64,000 nucleotides of DNA from Kluyveromyces lactis (taxonomy: Eukaryota > Ascomycota > Saccharomycetes > Saccharomycetales > Saccharomycetaceae), in assembly GCF_000002515.2 (NCBI RefSeq), contig NC_006041.1, positions 186,001 to 250,000 on the forward strand, in the 5' to 3' direction. Position numbers and translations under genes: made by a program. Numbering within the stretch: position 1 is the first letter of the stretch; each line of letters begins with the position of its first letter. This document shows positions 51,501 through 61,600 of the stretch, one piece after another. The notes beneath the pieces are model-generated. The model had not been told where the DNA came from and did not search any database. It saw nothing but the letters and a program-made list of their open reading frames with translations.

Positions 51501-51654
51501 TAATTTGGCTCTTGTCTTTGCTCCTGGGCTAATCAAGGATTATTCTGGTGAAAAAGATATTGTGGATATGAAGGAAAGGAATTATTTGATCGGACTTGTA
51601 TTACAAAATTATAGAGAGATTTTTAAAGTTCTTCAACAAAAGATAGATGCATAA
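48517..51654 (+). CDS. RGA1: Rho GTPase-activating protein, Rga1/Rga2 ancestor
   Basis: LIM-RhoGAP that turns off Cdc42 and limits polarity-site reuse. Length is 1045 residues (S. cerevisiae Rga1 1007, Rga2 1009). Two LIM domains occupy about residues 14-65 and 70-125 (CVRCTNHITMGHAYELGG; CKNCGKKIDD). A long disordered Ser/Pro-rich region with many SP/TP sites (Cdk-type) follows. A coiled coil lies around 655-705, and the C-terminal RhoGAP domain (about 835-1040) has arginine finger R869 in GIYRKSGS. It stands where YOR127W and YDR379W (the duplicated pair) coincide, so it is the single pre-duplication gene; the symbol is a convenience. Confidence 0.94.
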   Translation: MSASPKGAAETSVCVRCTNHITMGHAYELGGNRWHTHCFSCYKCDKPLSCDSDFLVLGTSDLICFECSDSCKNCGKKIDDLAIILASSNEAYCSECFKCCKCGEKINDLRYAKTKKGLFCITCHERLLARKKYHEEKKRRLKKQLPIVPSPKLPDSSSSLDPQKMEFSSVETANNSNLNSSLDPGLELTPESNPYSVVSSIAPDRSSSRPATAELLQHNHQHADNNYSEDVINQLNQSPSPPPQKSITAPIDFSKKDAIVKSSSNSVIAQFLDDEYHDDDGNVSISTQHKDSQLDKILQNTLDNSEEDTLQISSTFNSSDNLPSSLRQNSDSSVMITRADLEQQLNDGPDSSINKTPLHSSVKSPSHGLKSPRSPELHRHAIVYATESQEDIISEQYSTSITAALNTPKARNNSIEEDSHFRTPKSDTESKPTGLGISTPKSKQKFKLSSSLAIISPRTEAVKHSNTIGIPYDSTEERPPSSTNTENASTINHSAPDHHRRTSSGAKNITRSLSFRSKNLISNLRNKTRSANSPGRSSEKDFDTHSGWGVVSTHPAIDESSSSQTTQVPRRRVSGRGQSDSTIYSHIPTDSAQQPNHIRSQSGSNKVAMFRTPPLGSANTTVHSHNKSLSIDPNNQSTIREDEKSDDDRVFTPVAKDFFEKDVKSISLQLRKLNMEVKELQLTKAQLTADIEKLKITKETLTSETEALRIEKRDLKLTTTSQESLTDDAYEVDFNGSNNALSPTRNQLPSTSNSSIAKPRFWKLFGSGNTNVRQVNPNSSKSIEISAPMLQNPNEFDDLKLFPIPYSASNDSVPRNSLSSSSSDGQTLYGSSLVARCAYERRDVPLIITTCINYIESDPEYMMAEGIYRKSGSQVIIEQYEKMFAEEEKVDFGKQNTDVHAVTSIFKRYLRKLPNPVFGYQCYESLINLIRENNLLIELPLNNSLKQPDLFTNILVKLSDILKTLPIQHLVVLKLLCNHLELIMRYQEDNLMNLHNLALVFAPGLIKDYSGEKDIVDMKERNYLIGLVLQNYREIFKVLQQKIDA

Positions 51655-51958
51655 ATACATTGATGCGGCAAAAACTTAATATATTGCGAGAGAATCTTGA
51701 GCGTGTATATATTGTGTTAAATACTTATAAATGTAATATGTGGAAGGTTTAAGAGCTAAAGTGATCCCATCATTCAGGTAATATTGGAATCAAGTATGAC
51801 AAAGAAATCGTCGGAATGGGATAGGTCTCTCATAAAGAAAAAGCGCACAGGATGTATTCAGAAACTAGTGTTTCTTATATAAATCATTATAATCATTACT
51901 GGTATGTCGTTATTCAACATTGGTCTAATGCAATCCATAATATCTACGTTATGTAGCT
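51655..51958. other. Intergenic: convergent RGA / SDH6 3' flanks
   Basis: 304 bp between two stop codons, AT-rich, terminator DNA only. Confidence 0.5.
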
Positions 51959-52198
51959 TTAGTGAATATCTTTCAACTCGGGTGTTGCATACATCTCCAA
52001 CCGCCTGTTACCTACCCTTAGTAAATGCTCTATGGTACTGAAATCTTTCCGTGAAAGGCCTTTGAACTTACCGAACTCTGTCCTTATGTATGTGATAAAA
52101 TGTGGCCTGTTTTCTATTGGTTTCTTATGTGCAGTCCTAACGCATTGCCTATACAAATGAATAACTTCCTTTTGTAATCCACTAAGTCTCTTTGCCAT
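51959..52198 (-). CDS. SDH6: Succinate dehydrogenase assembly factor Sdh6 (LYRM8/SDHAF1)
   Basis: 79-residue LYR-motif protein of the mitochondrial matrix that helps Fe-S cluster insertion into Sdh2. The LYR tripeptide is residues 15-17 (VIHLYRQCVR), and the following RTAHKKP and FRTEF-like YIRTEFGKF fit the family. The length equals that of S. cerevisiae YDR379C-A, which also lies just past RGA2 on the opposite strand. Confidence 0.93.
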   Translation of the reverse strand: MAKRLSGLQKEVIHLYRQCVRTAHKKPIENRPHFITYIRTEFGKFKGLSRKDFSTIEHLLRVGNRRLEMYATPELKDIH

Positions 52199-53179
52199 CG
52201 TTTTATTAGATGAATATATTCAAGCAGTGTATCTTGAAAATCTTATCACACACAACAGTTATCTATAAACTGGTTCCCCATAGATATTATGTCCAATCTT
52301 AACTGATCAACCAATGTGTTCAAGTCTTTCTAGTTGCGCTGAACGTTTTTTCATATACGATATATTTTCAATAATTATGATCCGGTAGTGTATGAAAAAT
52401 AAGGTATTACCGGAATTATTAACTACAGCAAAACGCTGGTGACAGGTACAATAGCCGGAGAATGGCGAAAGGAAAATAGTAATGCTATATAGTTACTCTA
52501 CAATTCCAATACAGCTGTGAACTCTTGTGTCGGAGTCTATTGCTATCACACGGATCTAGCCCAGGATAACGATCATTTGACTGAATATATATATATGAAA
52601 TCTATTGCACTTAATTGTTTCTAATGGTTTTAGCTTTCTTTAAATGTTTCGAACAGAGCATGGTCTATACCTTCGGAAATAGATGCAAGAATTTATCAAA
52701 TGACTGTATGCGTATAGATTCTTCAAATAAATCTGGCCATCAGAATTCCTGTCTCTGACCGCACAAAAAATCGATATCATCATACTTATCACCAGGCCCT
52801 TAGAAAAATATGTCAGAAATAGCGGTATATGATTACACTATATTTAATTGATTCGCACCAGTAAACATGTAGCCCATGGTGGCTTGGTGTCTCTTCGTTC
52901 CATCTCCTAATGGTGGCTGTTCTTTTTCTATATTTATCGACCTACCCGCTTTAACTTCCTTCGAACTGACATTTTCTTATATACTCGGTTTTAACGTGAA
53001 AAAGCTAAAACAATGAAAATAGCTCATCACATAGAAAGATCAGATATTTCTTTAATGAGATTGTAATGTGTTGGTCTATGATTTTGATAATTATCGGATA
53101 GAATACCTTCGAATTCCTACTATTCAAACACCGGCTGGTCAGCTTTAAGGGGAACTCTACCGCTTTCGATAAATAGAGC
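52199..53179. other. Intergenic: SDH6 / ceramide glucosyltransferase divergent region
   Basis: 981 bp with TA runs (52585-52597) and no supportable gene. It is expected to hold both promoters. No tRNA, snoRNA or repeat recognised. Confidence 0.5.
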
Positions 53180-54838
53180 ATGCGGTACGCTATGTTAGTA
53201 CCGTCACGTTGGTTTCTGCTACTCATCAGTCTGATATGTCTCAATTGTAACGGCTTAGTAAATGCAAAAGAGTTTCAGAATGCGTTAGATCAAACGGGAG
53301 TGAAGGTGGCGAGTCCTGTTTCTGAAAGGGCTTTTCTCGATACAGTATTTGGTGTCATTCTGATAATTTGGTACATTGTTGTCATACTATTGGGATATAG
53401 TGGTTGGGTAGAGATCGAGCGTAAGTTTTCTCAAGTGAAGGAATTACCTGAAGAAGATCTAGCTAAACTTGAACCCGTTAGTATTCTACGTCCTTGTAAA
53501 GGTGTGGATTCTGAGATGGTTGCATGCTTGGAATCATGTATCAATCAAGATTATCCTAAACATTTGTTTGAAGTAATATTTTGTGTGGAAAGCAGTACCG
53601 ATTCTAGCATTGCAATCATCCAAAAGATTCTGGCAAAACATCCAGACCATAATTTGAGCTTATTGATAGGTGACAAAGATTACTTTGGACCGAATCCCAA
53701 GATTAATAACTTGTCAAAGGGATATCGGATGGCAAAATATGATATCGTTTGGGTATTAGATTCAAATGTTTGGTGTTCTCCTGGAACTCTGGCAAGAAGT
53801 GTCTCAAGTCTCACAAAATCGTTAGATAATGGGATACGCACGAGTAAACCGGTAGTACTGACACATCATGTCCCACTGGGCATCAGCATTAACTCTGAAT
53901 CCGTTAGTGGGCGGCTTGATGAGATGTTTCTATTTTCAAGTCATGCCAAATTTTACGTTGCATTCAATTACGTTAGCATTGCTCCATGTGTTAACGGTAA
54001 AAGTAACCTATACAGAAGATCTAATTTGGAGAAAGCTGTTCAAATGATTGGAGACAGTACTAGACATAGTGGGATGTTTGATAACGGTAATATTCAAAAG
54101 TTTGCAAGGGAAACGATGCATAAACGGAATGATTCATCATTCTTTCCTAATAAAATTACTAGAGTCATGTTTAACCAGTCAAATAGCCATCTGATTACCG
54201 AAGAAATATCTGGTGCTGAACAAAATAAATTCCATGCTATTGAATTTTTCAGTACGTACATCGGTGAAGATAACATGATCGGAACAGCGTTATGGGACAT
54301 GCTACAAGGAAGAACAGGAATGACTAGAGACGTGGTGATACAACCGCTGAAATTCGGCTCAAGTGATGATAGCTGGCACAGTTATATTACTAGAAGAGTG
54401 CGTTGGCTACGTGTAAGAAAATACATGGTTCTAGCAGCCACACTGTTAGAACCCACTACGGAGAGTATTCTTATCGGTACAATGGGATTATTTGGGTTAA
54501 CAAGATTGCTTCCGGGCTCTGTTTCTTTCTGGAAGGCGTTTATCATTCACATGTTCCTCTGGTGTCTTTCTGACTGGATTCAATATCGTACGCTGTGTCA
54601 AAACACTGTTAATGACAACGTCATGAACAGAAGCAGTATTTTCTCTGATCCAGGTTACACCTATCCTTTTTTCACTCCAGGATTACATCCTAGATCATTT
54701 ACTGACTGGATTGGAACGTGGATACTAAGAGAGTGTTTGGCTTTACCAGTATGGATCAATGCAATGTGCGGATCAGTAATACAATGGAGAAATAGACCGT
54801 TCAGAATCAAGCCAGACTTGACAGCAGAAGAGTTGTAA
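53180..54838 (+). CDS. Ceramide glucosyltransferase (glucosylceramide synthase, GT21)
   Basis: Transfers glucose from UDP-glucose to ceramide, giving fungal glucosylceramide in the Golgi/ER membranes. The 552-residue product has an N-terminal hydrophobic stretch (about 11-28), a second membrane segment (about 55-75), and a GT21 catalytic domain. Hallmarks are VSILRPCKGVD, GDKDYFGPNPKINNL, the D2 region WVLDSNVW, the D3-type GEDNMIG, and the RxxRW motif at R405-W409. C-terminal membrane segments follow (about 430-470 and 510-535). S. cerevisiae has no such gene, whereas Kluyveromyces and Lachancea species make glucosylceramide. It lies beside SDH6, outside any S. cerevisiae syntenic pair. Confidence 0.93.
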   Translation: MRYAMLVPSRWFLLLISLICLNCNGLVNAKEFQNALDQTGVKVASPVSERAFLDTVFGVILIIWYIVVILLGYSGWVEIERKFSQVKELPEEDLAKLEPVSILRPCKGVDSEMVACLESCINQDYPKHLFEVIFCVESSTDSSIAIIQKILAKHPDHNLSLLIGDKDYFGPNPKINNLSKGYRMAKYDIVWVLDSNVWCSPGTLARSVSSLTKSLDNGIRTSKPVVLTHHVPLGISINSESVSGRLDEMFLFSSHAKFYVAFNYVSIAPCVNGKSNLYRRSNLEKAVQMIGDSTRHSGMFDNGNIQKFARETMHKRNDSSFFPNKITRVMFNQSNSHLITEEISGAEQNKFHAIEFFSTYIGEDNMIGTALWDMLQGRTGMTRDVVIQPLKFGSSDDSWHSYITRRVRWLRVRKYMVLAATLLEPTTESILIGTMGLFGLTRLLPGSVSFWKAFIIHMFLWCLSDWIQYRTLCQNTVNDNVMNRSSIFSDPGYTYPFFTPGLHPRSFTDWIGTWILRECLALPVWINAMCGSVIQWRNRPFRIKPDLTAEEL

Positions 54839-57800
54839 GTGGAGAATTTGATTCGCTTTCGTGGTTCTCAATTTCTTTGTCCTTAGGCTCCTTCTTCCCT
54901 CTTGTTAATATTCTCGTCCCGGAGGCTGTCCTTTTCCGCATCTTCTGAACTCTGCCCATCTTAAGTCACATATTTCCAGCAATTATGCAAGAACTTCGGT
55001 TGTTTTTACAAAAGAATCATAGTGATTTACACTGCTAGTTTGAACGCATGAAAGATGCTGAAAAGGATCCAAAAGCCACAGGCGCCGTTAATATCGGAAT
55101 CGTCTTCATTCACCCTTTTTCCATCATCATTTATAGAGATCAAGTACCTACATATTTGAGAGCACTTTTGTTCTTCAACAAAAACTGCTAGAATCACTTT
55201 CAAACGGAGAAAGTTACGTTTGACGGAAGAGTACAGACCGGCAATGCTCAAGGATAAATCTTCCTGATTTGATTCATAGGTTAGATTAATCTTTCTAAAA
55301 CAAAAACGCTTAGAAATTGCAAGATAGCATGCATAGTACTGTAGTATTTCAACACACTGTTCGCGTTAGGAAATTTTCTTTGTTTTGGGCACTACTTCAT
55401 TGAGGCACTGTAACAGATCAGCAGTAGACATTACTTGAAGAAACGTATCATTTTGTCTTTCTATTCCTTTCCGCTGTTGGAAAAAAAAGTTTGAGTTTTG
55501 GAAGGAAGGCGTAGACGCAACATTTTCAACAAATTAACAACCCTTCTTATGATCAAAGCAATTTTGCCTGATCGGTACACCGGAAGAAAACAAGGATACT
55601 AAACGGTCCAAACGACACTATAAGGTAACGGAACTTGCTAATCGAAAGAGAGCTATGTAACAAACACAGTAGCTTTGTCAGCTCATGACCGTGTCACTTG
55701 CCAGTAACGGGTGCAATAAGACAGAAACAACATCCATGCGACGCAAATGATTTACGGAATTGCCAACAATGTTTGGTACAATTTGCCAATTCGAGACTGC
55801 GGCAGGGACTTGCTCAAACACGTTCGCAGGAAATCACAAATATCGAAAGCACGTGCATATCTGGGTTTAATTATTTCTTAGCTTCATCCTCCGTATCTTT
55901 TAAAACCCGCTGAGGGTTTTTCCGGAAGAAGGTACACTAAACAACAGAATACAGAGAGAAAACAGCATAGATGGAACATGAAACAATATTATTATTTGAG
56001 CTGTATGTAGCTGAATTTTTTTACTAAATTTTTTATCACTACTGGAGACACAAATCGACTGAATTCTCAGCGAAAAAGTATGCAACACGGAAGTGTCTTT
56101 AGAATCATTATGTTATAGTTCCGAGCAATGCATACCCGTAACCACATAACAAAACTTTGAAAGTTCAGTAGAAAAGAAAAAAAAGACGTACGATAGTCTT
56201 TTCATACTTTGATCTTGTGGCAATCCTGTTTTCATTCTTTTCGAATTATAAGTCATTAATTCTCATCCGCACAGAAGAAATATCGATACTGCGGCCTACA
56301 ATATCCCAAGCACTGATTTATGCTATTTTACCTAATTGCTTATCTTCATTGAATCGCGGATAGTCCATGAACTTCAGAGAATGCTCACTAAATTGTTAGC
56401 GTTCTAGGTACACCGATGGATGTTTACTTTTTCTTTCCAACTTGGATCCGAGACTGTTCTCGCTTTTGAAAACATCCGCTTCTAACGACATTGCATGAGG
56501 TTTAGTACTCTCTTTCCAACAATCGCAACACAATATCTCTGTGAAATATGTCTTAGTCCAAAATGCAGAGACTTAAAAAAAAGAAAAAAGTGAAATTAGA
56601 AACAGTACGACGGTGACACGCGAACAAATACAACCGCACTCGTTCGCTTTTAAAGGCCCATTATTTGCACGAATATGAAGCAAAGTCCAGGCAAGCAGAC
56701 TGGCAAGATTATGCGGAACTGGAAATAAAATGTACGTGAATCTGTCTGTTGAAAAATTGCACTGCGGAGTTTTGAGTATTTTCAGTAATGATTTTTCCTC
56801 ATGAGTGGATTTTTCTGCATAAAGCAAAATAGAATTGAAATCGTAAAAAAGTTAGGCAAAGAAAATCCATATACGGCAACCAGGCCGACGATTTAGAGTT
56901 CCGCACCTTTTCATCAGCTGTCATTACTCGCCGTCAATCTCACGATTTCAACCGGAACCGACAATAATTGCCAGCTTCCGTTTCAAACTTCAATTTCTCG
57001 GCTTTGGCATAAGAAAGTGCTGTGATCTGGTCTAGTCATGAAAAAAGGAGGAACAAGGGTTCTTTGTACCAAGAAAAACCTTTGTCTTGGCTCAGCCGTC
57101 TGTTTTACTTTTTGCTGTTTTTCTCATGCATCAAACAAGTTAATTTTTTCTGGGTTAGTCTTTTAAAAATATCTGCTCTTATCTGGGGGTTTCTATCCCA
57201 ACAGACTCATCATGCCTACCTGAATTGAATTATCTTTTTTTCATTTCTAGATCGTCATTTCTTTAGCCACTCCGTGACCCCAAAAGGGGAAAACAAATTC
57301 CTATCTTACATCCCCTTCGGTCTTCTGAACGCTCTCTACAAAACACTTTGTATTGCCATTTGATCCTTCCGCTTCTAATTGCACCTGCAGTTACAAATGT
57401 CCCACGTCCTTATTTCTTCTTGTAAGATAATCAATTCATTAATTCAAAGAAATTTTATCTTTCGAGATTCTGTGCTAGTGTCTCTGTGCCTTTGATTCGA
57501 AAGTGATCTCAGAGACAGACTCGTTACTTAATAGGCAGGAAAAGGGAAGCAGAAATACGAGTAAAAAACTATTTGTCTGTTTCACAGTTCTGAAGGGTTG
57601 GGATTCTGGTTCGTTAGAGCAGTTACGCTGTCAGTTCAGTTTCCGCTCGAGCGGAACTCTAATATCGAGATTCTTTTTGAATGAAGAAGCTGATTTACAT
57701 TAATTCAACTGGCAATAATTACTTCCATAAATGAATTACGAACTAACATGTAGGTGTAATTGATTTCTGTGCTCTTGGTTAGCTCAGTTGCTTGAGCTGG

Positions 57801-58695
57801 GATAATAAAAGATATAAAAAAGAAGAAAGTCTGCGTTTACGCTGGTCCATTAATACGCCTTTTTCATTTAACATAACCTTCATTCTATTCTGTTTGCTCT
57901 CTTTGTGTGAGTGTTTGTGCGGATTTTTTATATTTTTAAGCATTTGTTTTCTTTCACTTGGAATCGTTGTGTGTGGAGTTGTTGTTGTGCCTGCCCAGTC
58001 GGTTTTTTAGCAACTTTTTAATCAAAGTACCAACCTTTTAAAGGCCTGTTTCGTGTTTCGAGTTTCTGTATCAGATTCTTCTCATCATACCTTCCTTCTT
58101 TGATATCAACAATATTACCAATTAGCAGTGTCTTTTTTTTTATTGGTGCATTATTGAGTGTTTTTGCCCTAATTTGACTTTATTCGAATCGAGTTGGGTT
58201 CATATTTAAGATTGCAACATCACACCGATAGACTCAACTTTAGCATTTTTCTTTACAGTTGAGGGTGGGGCTCTTCTTTATATTAACCCGCGGTCCATTT
58301 TACTTCCGGACTTTCGAGAAACTTGCCTTAACTGCCTATTCTGATTTTTGTCATAATTGGATCAGGACTGTCAAACTAATTGAAAGAGTAGTTCTCGAGC
58401 GTCTATGTTTGAATTTGAAACATCTGATCGAAGTTCCGGTTTTAATCACATTGATTTGTTGGGGAATACAAGCGTATCTTTGCCTTCATCAAACATTGGC
58501 ACAACGCCGCTCATTTTTAGGATTGCATCAGAGCCTTTTTGAATTGAGTTTTTCAATTTTTCTTTGCATCTAAGCATAATACTGGATACTTTGGCCATAC
58601 CAAATTACAAGGGCTTATGACGACTGAAATTTGAAGTTCAGTTTTCCCTCTAAGAATTTTGAAAAGTTATCCTGCTAATAGATAAAGTTGGCCAA
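54839..58695. other. 3.86-kb gene-free region upstream of the Zn2Cys6 factor
   Basis: The longest stretch without a supportable gene in the window. All open frames inside are short and overlapping, none with protein character that I recognise. It contains a perfect small hairpin (55902-55920), a CACGTG at about 55851-55856, and a lone tRNA-like A-box and D-stem (57771-57797). Long pyrimidine-rich leader-like DNA runs from about 57850 to 58690, just before the transcription-factor ATG. I read it as an extended promoter plus long 5' leader, but an unannotated structured RNA cannot be excluded. No U1/U2/U4/U5/U6, SRP or RNase P signature was recognised. Confidence 0.6.
55902..55920. terminator. 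Perfect hairpin AAAACCC-GCTGA-GGGTTTT
   Basis: 7-bp perfect stem with a 5-nt loop followed by T residues, in the long non-coding region. It looks like an intrinsic-terminator shape, but yeast polymerase II does not need one, so its role is uncertain. Confidence 0.3.
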
Positions 58696-61600
58696 ATGAA
58701 GATTTCCAACGAAGAATCTGCTAGGGACTCGAGGCATCCAGATAGCAGGAAAAGGAAAGTTGCTAAGAGAGCATGCCTCGCTTGTCGAGAGAGAAAGATT
58801 AAATGTGACGGTGAGGCTAATCCAGATCCGAGCGGTGGGCCTGGAAAATGCACTAACTGTGTTCGTAGCACTCTTGAATGTGTTTTTGTCGCCAGTAATC
58901 GTGGTGGTAGAAGAGTATTTGATAAATCGAAGCGGTATATATCACCGCCTAGTTCCGATGTGTGCCCAGTCTTGGCAGAAAGTGCTGTTAAAAGCCAGAA
59001 GGTCGATATTTGTGATCCCCCTAATCCACTTTGTAGCAGTAACTCATCTGTTTTGGGTAGCAGCCATAATCTACCAGTACGGCCCTATTTAAGAGCCATC
59101 ACTTCAAGTGCAAAGTTTCCCACTCGTCTGTCCGGTACACCAGCCAGCATTCATGACTCGATTCCCAATAACAACAATGGGCTAATGACACATCCTCTAT
59201 CCAATCACTCCAAACCACAACAGCGATCAAAAACCCAACACCAGCATCAATCAAGTTACCCAAACTCTCCGCATAATTTTGTACTGCCACAGCTCACGCT
59301 GGAGAATCACCATCAATTGCTAGTGGAATCTCGTCCCTTAACTGCAGGAACCAGTGGGGCTCATACTGACAATGTAGGTAAGCACCGTATCGTATCGAAC
59401 TCTTTGCGTGGTATTACGCATAACTCGCATTTTATGGTTAATGTAGGTCAGAATCCTGCAATGCATATTTCACAATTCATGTCCGAAATTAACAACTCCG
59501 GTGCTTGCAATAAAATCTACCCAGGTACAACTGGTCTGTCTCAAAATCAAGAGAAATGGCAAACTCAACCATCTTATAGCCTGTATTCTCCTGTTAACTC
59601 CCTTATATCGTTTCAACACTCTGGGAACATGAATATTATGGGGCACGGTGGAGTCGATCAACCTCAAGCTAGACCAAGTATTAATTATGGAAATGATTTC
59701 AACACTATTCCTGCGGCAATTAACAACACGGATGTTCCAGTTGGAAGTAATAGTAACTTGTCAGGTAACAGAACGGAAGCACTCGGGCATTATGGACATG
59801 TGCTGTCGACCATATCACAGGATCCAAAGTCCAATTGGCAAAATCGGTCATCTAGGGGAACCAAGGATTGTTTAAATAATTTAAAAAGCTCGCAAACTAC
59901 GCCAAGTTCAAGCTCAAAGCCCAATACACAATTTGATGTAAAAAAGGAATTCACTCCTATGGAACTTAATGCGTCAAAGAGGTTACAAAGTGATATCAAC
60001 CAAGGAACATATAAACTACCAAAGTACGGAAGTGTGCCGGCATTTGTTTTCCCTACTCTTATGTTTGGACAAGAGCATACAAATGAGAATAGTGCCGCTA
60101 CTCCTGCCGCAACTTTTGAGAAAGCTTTTCCTGTCCTGAATCAATCACAGCCTCAGATCCAGGAGTTTGTTCCAGAACAAATATTCGTTGATCTACACCG
60201 ATGTGAGATTGAGCAGTTGGCGCAGCTAAAGTTAGGGTCTACAGGAAAAATGCCCTCTTTTCATCTGACAATGGAATTGCTTGATTTATACTATGAGTAC
60301 GTTCACCCAAAGGTCAAAGTTCTACCTCCGAAAGAGGTAATGAAACGGATCTCACTCTCACAAACAAATACAAGTTTGACTTATGCTATATTTCTATGCG
60401 CCATACCTCTGACTTCTTTAAAAAACAAGACAAAACTTAGCGAATCAGGCTTCTTACCAACCATGTCTGATTGTCTAAGAGAAATTTCTACTCATTGGGA
60501 AGAACTTGATTTTATTGGAACTTTACAAACTCTTAATATCTTGGTTTATCACTCGATATTTATCCAAATGAATAGTCGGTTAACTGCTATGCATCTAGAG
60601 AAACTTTTGAAGACTATTGCATATAGCAATATCGTCGGACAATATCGTAATGGCCCTAACCTCGAGGAGTTCTTTACTTTTTCGACCAATACGAGTTTCG
60701 CTCACGATAGGACGTTGTTAATGAACTTATGGATCGCATTTTCTCAGGTATGCTGTGCTCGAAACATATTTAGAGACCATCCGCTACTTCATGAAGTGTT
60801 GAGCTCACTCTGTAGCACTCAGGAAAGATTAGAAGATGTTATACTTCCTCATGATCAATTGGTTTTCATTACTTATACGAAAAACATTCCACAGAATTTT
60901 TCTGGTCGAATTTCTATTAAAGAGTGTCCTGAGAAAAATAAAAAAAGTTTAGACTTATTTCATTTAAGAGACCTGGAGAAGAAGCATAGAGTGGATATCG
61001 CTTCATCGGTGATTTATCAATTTTATATCTGGAATATATTTCACGACTGGAAAAACCAAAAAATTGATAATATCACCGCCTTGGCGAAACTTAATGTGTT
61101 CGATTTGTCGATTCAGAATAGACTTTATGAATTGAAAGATGAAAAAAGACTGTTAGTTGTGGATTGGGACGTTCTAAACTGCTTAGCGTTGTCACAAACA
61201 CTTAAGATTAACCTACGAGAAAATATTAATAAGTTGGATATTTTGATATGTGACGTATTCGATTCAGAATTAAGACTTGTCGACGTGGCCGAATTAAGTG
61301 AGGCTGTAGATTCTGAGATATCTTCCTTTGAAGCTTTTTCTATCATGCTCTGTTTCCAGAGCATGTTCCGGCTTCTAGATGTTATCACCCTTATTGAGCT
61401 AGCGTCTGGGAATATTCCAGCTCACTCTTCTAGCTTGAACAAGACCCCAATCGTTTCCTTTCGCTCCTGCAACGATTATATCGAACAGAAATCAGCTGAA
61501 GATTATAGCAGAATTCACCCAGCGGTACAATCAGAAGATAACCCAGAAGAATTAGAAGAATCATATGGTAAAGTACAAGAGAATGATTCCTTCCTAAATG

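Noticed and set aside
55027-55251. 74-codon minus-strand open frame downstream of the glucosyltransferase
   Set aside because: A C-terminal hydrophobic stretch is suggestive, but there is no recognisable family and nothing beyond length to support it.
58259-58573. 104-codon open frame just upstream of the Zn2Cys6 factor
   Set aside because: It has no ATG at its start and its hydrophobic, Leu/Phe-rich reading is what pyrimidine-rich leader DNA gives. The TTTCTTTACAG just before it looks like a splice acceptor, but no TACTAAC lies upstream at a usable distance.
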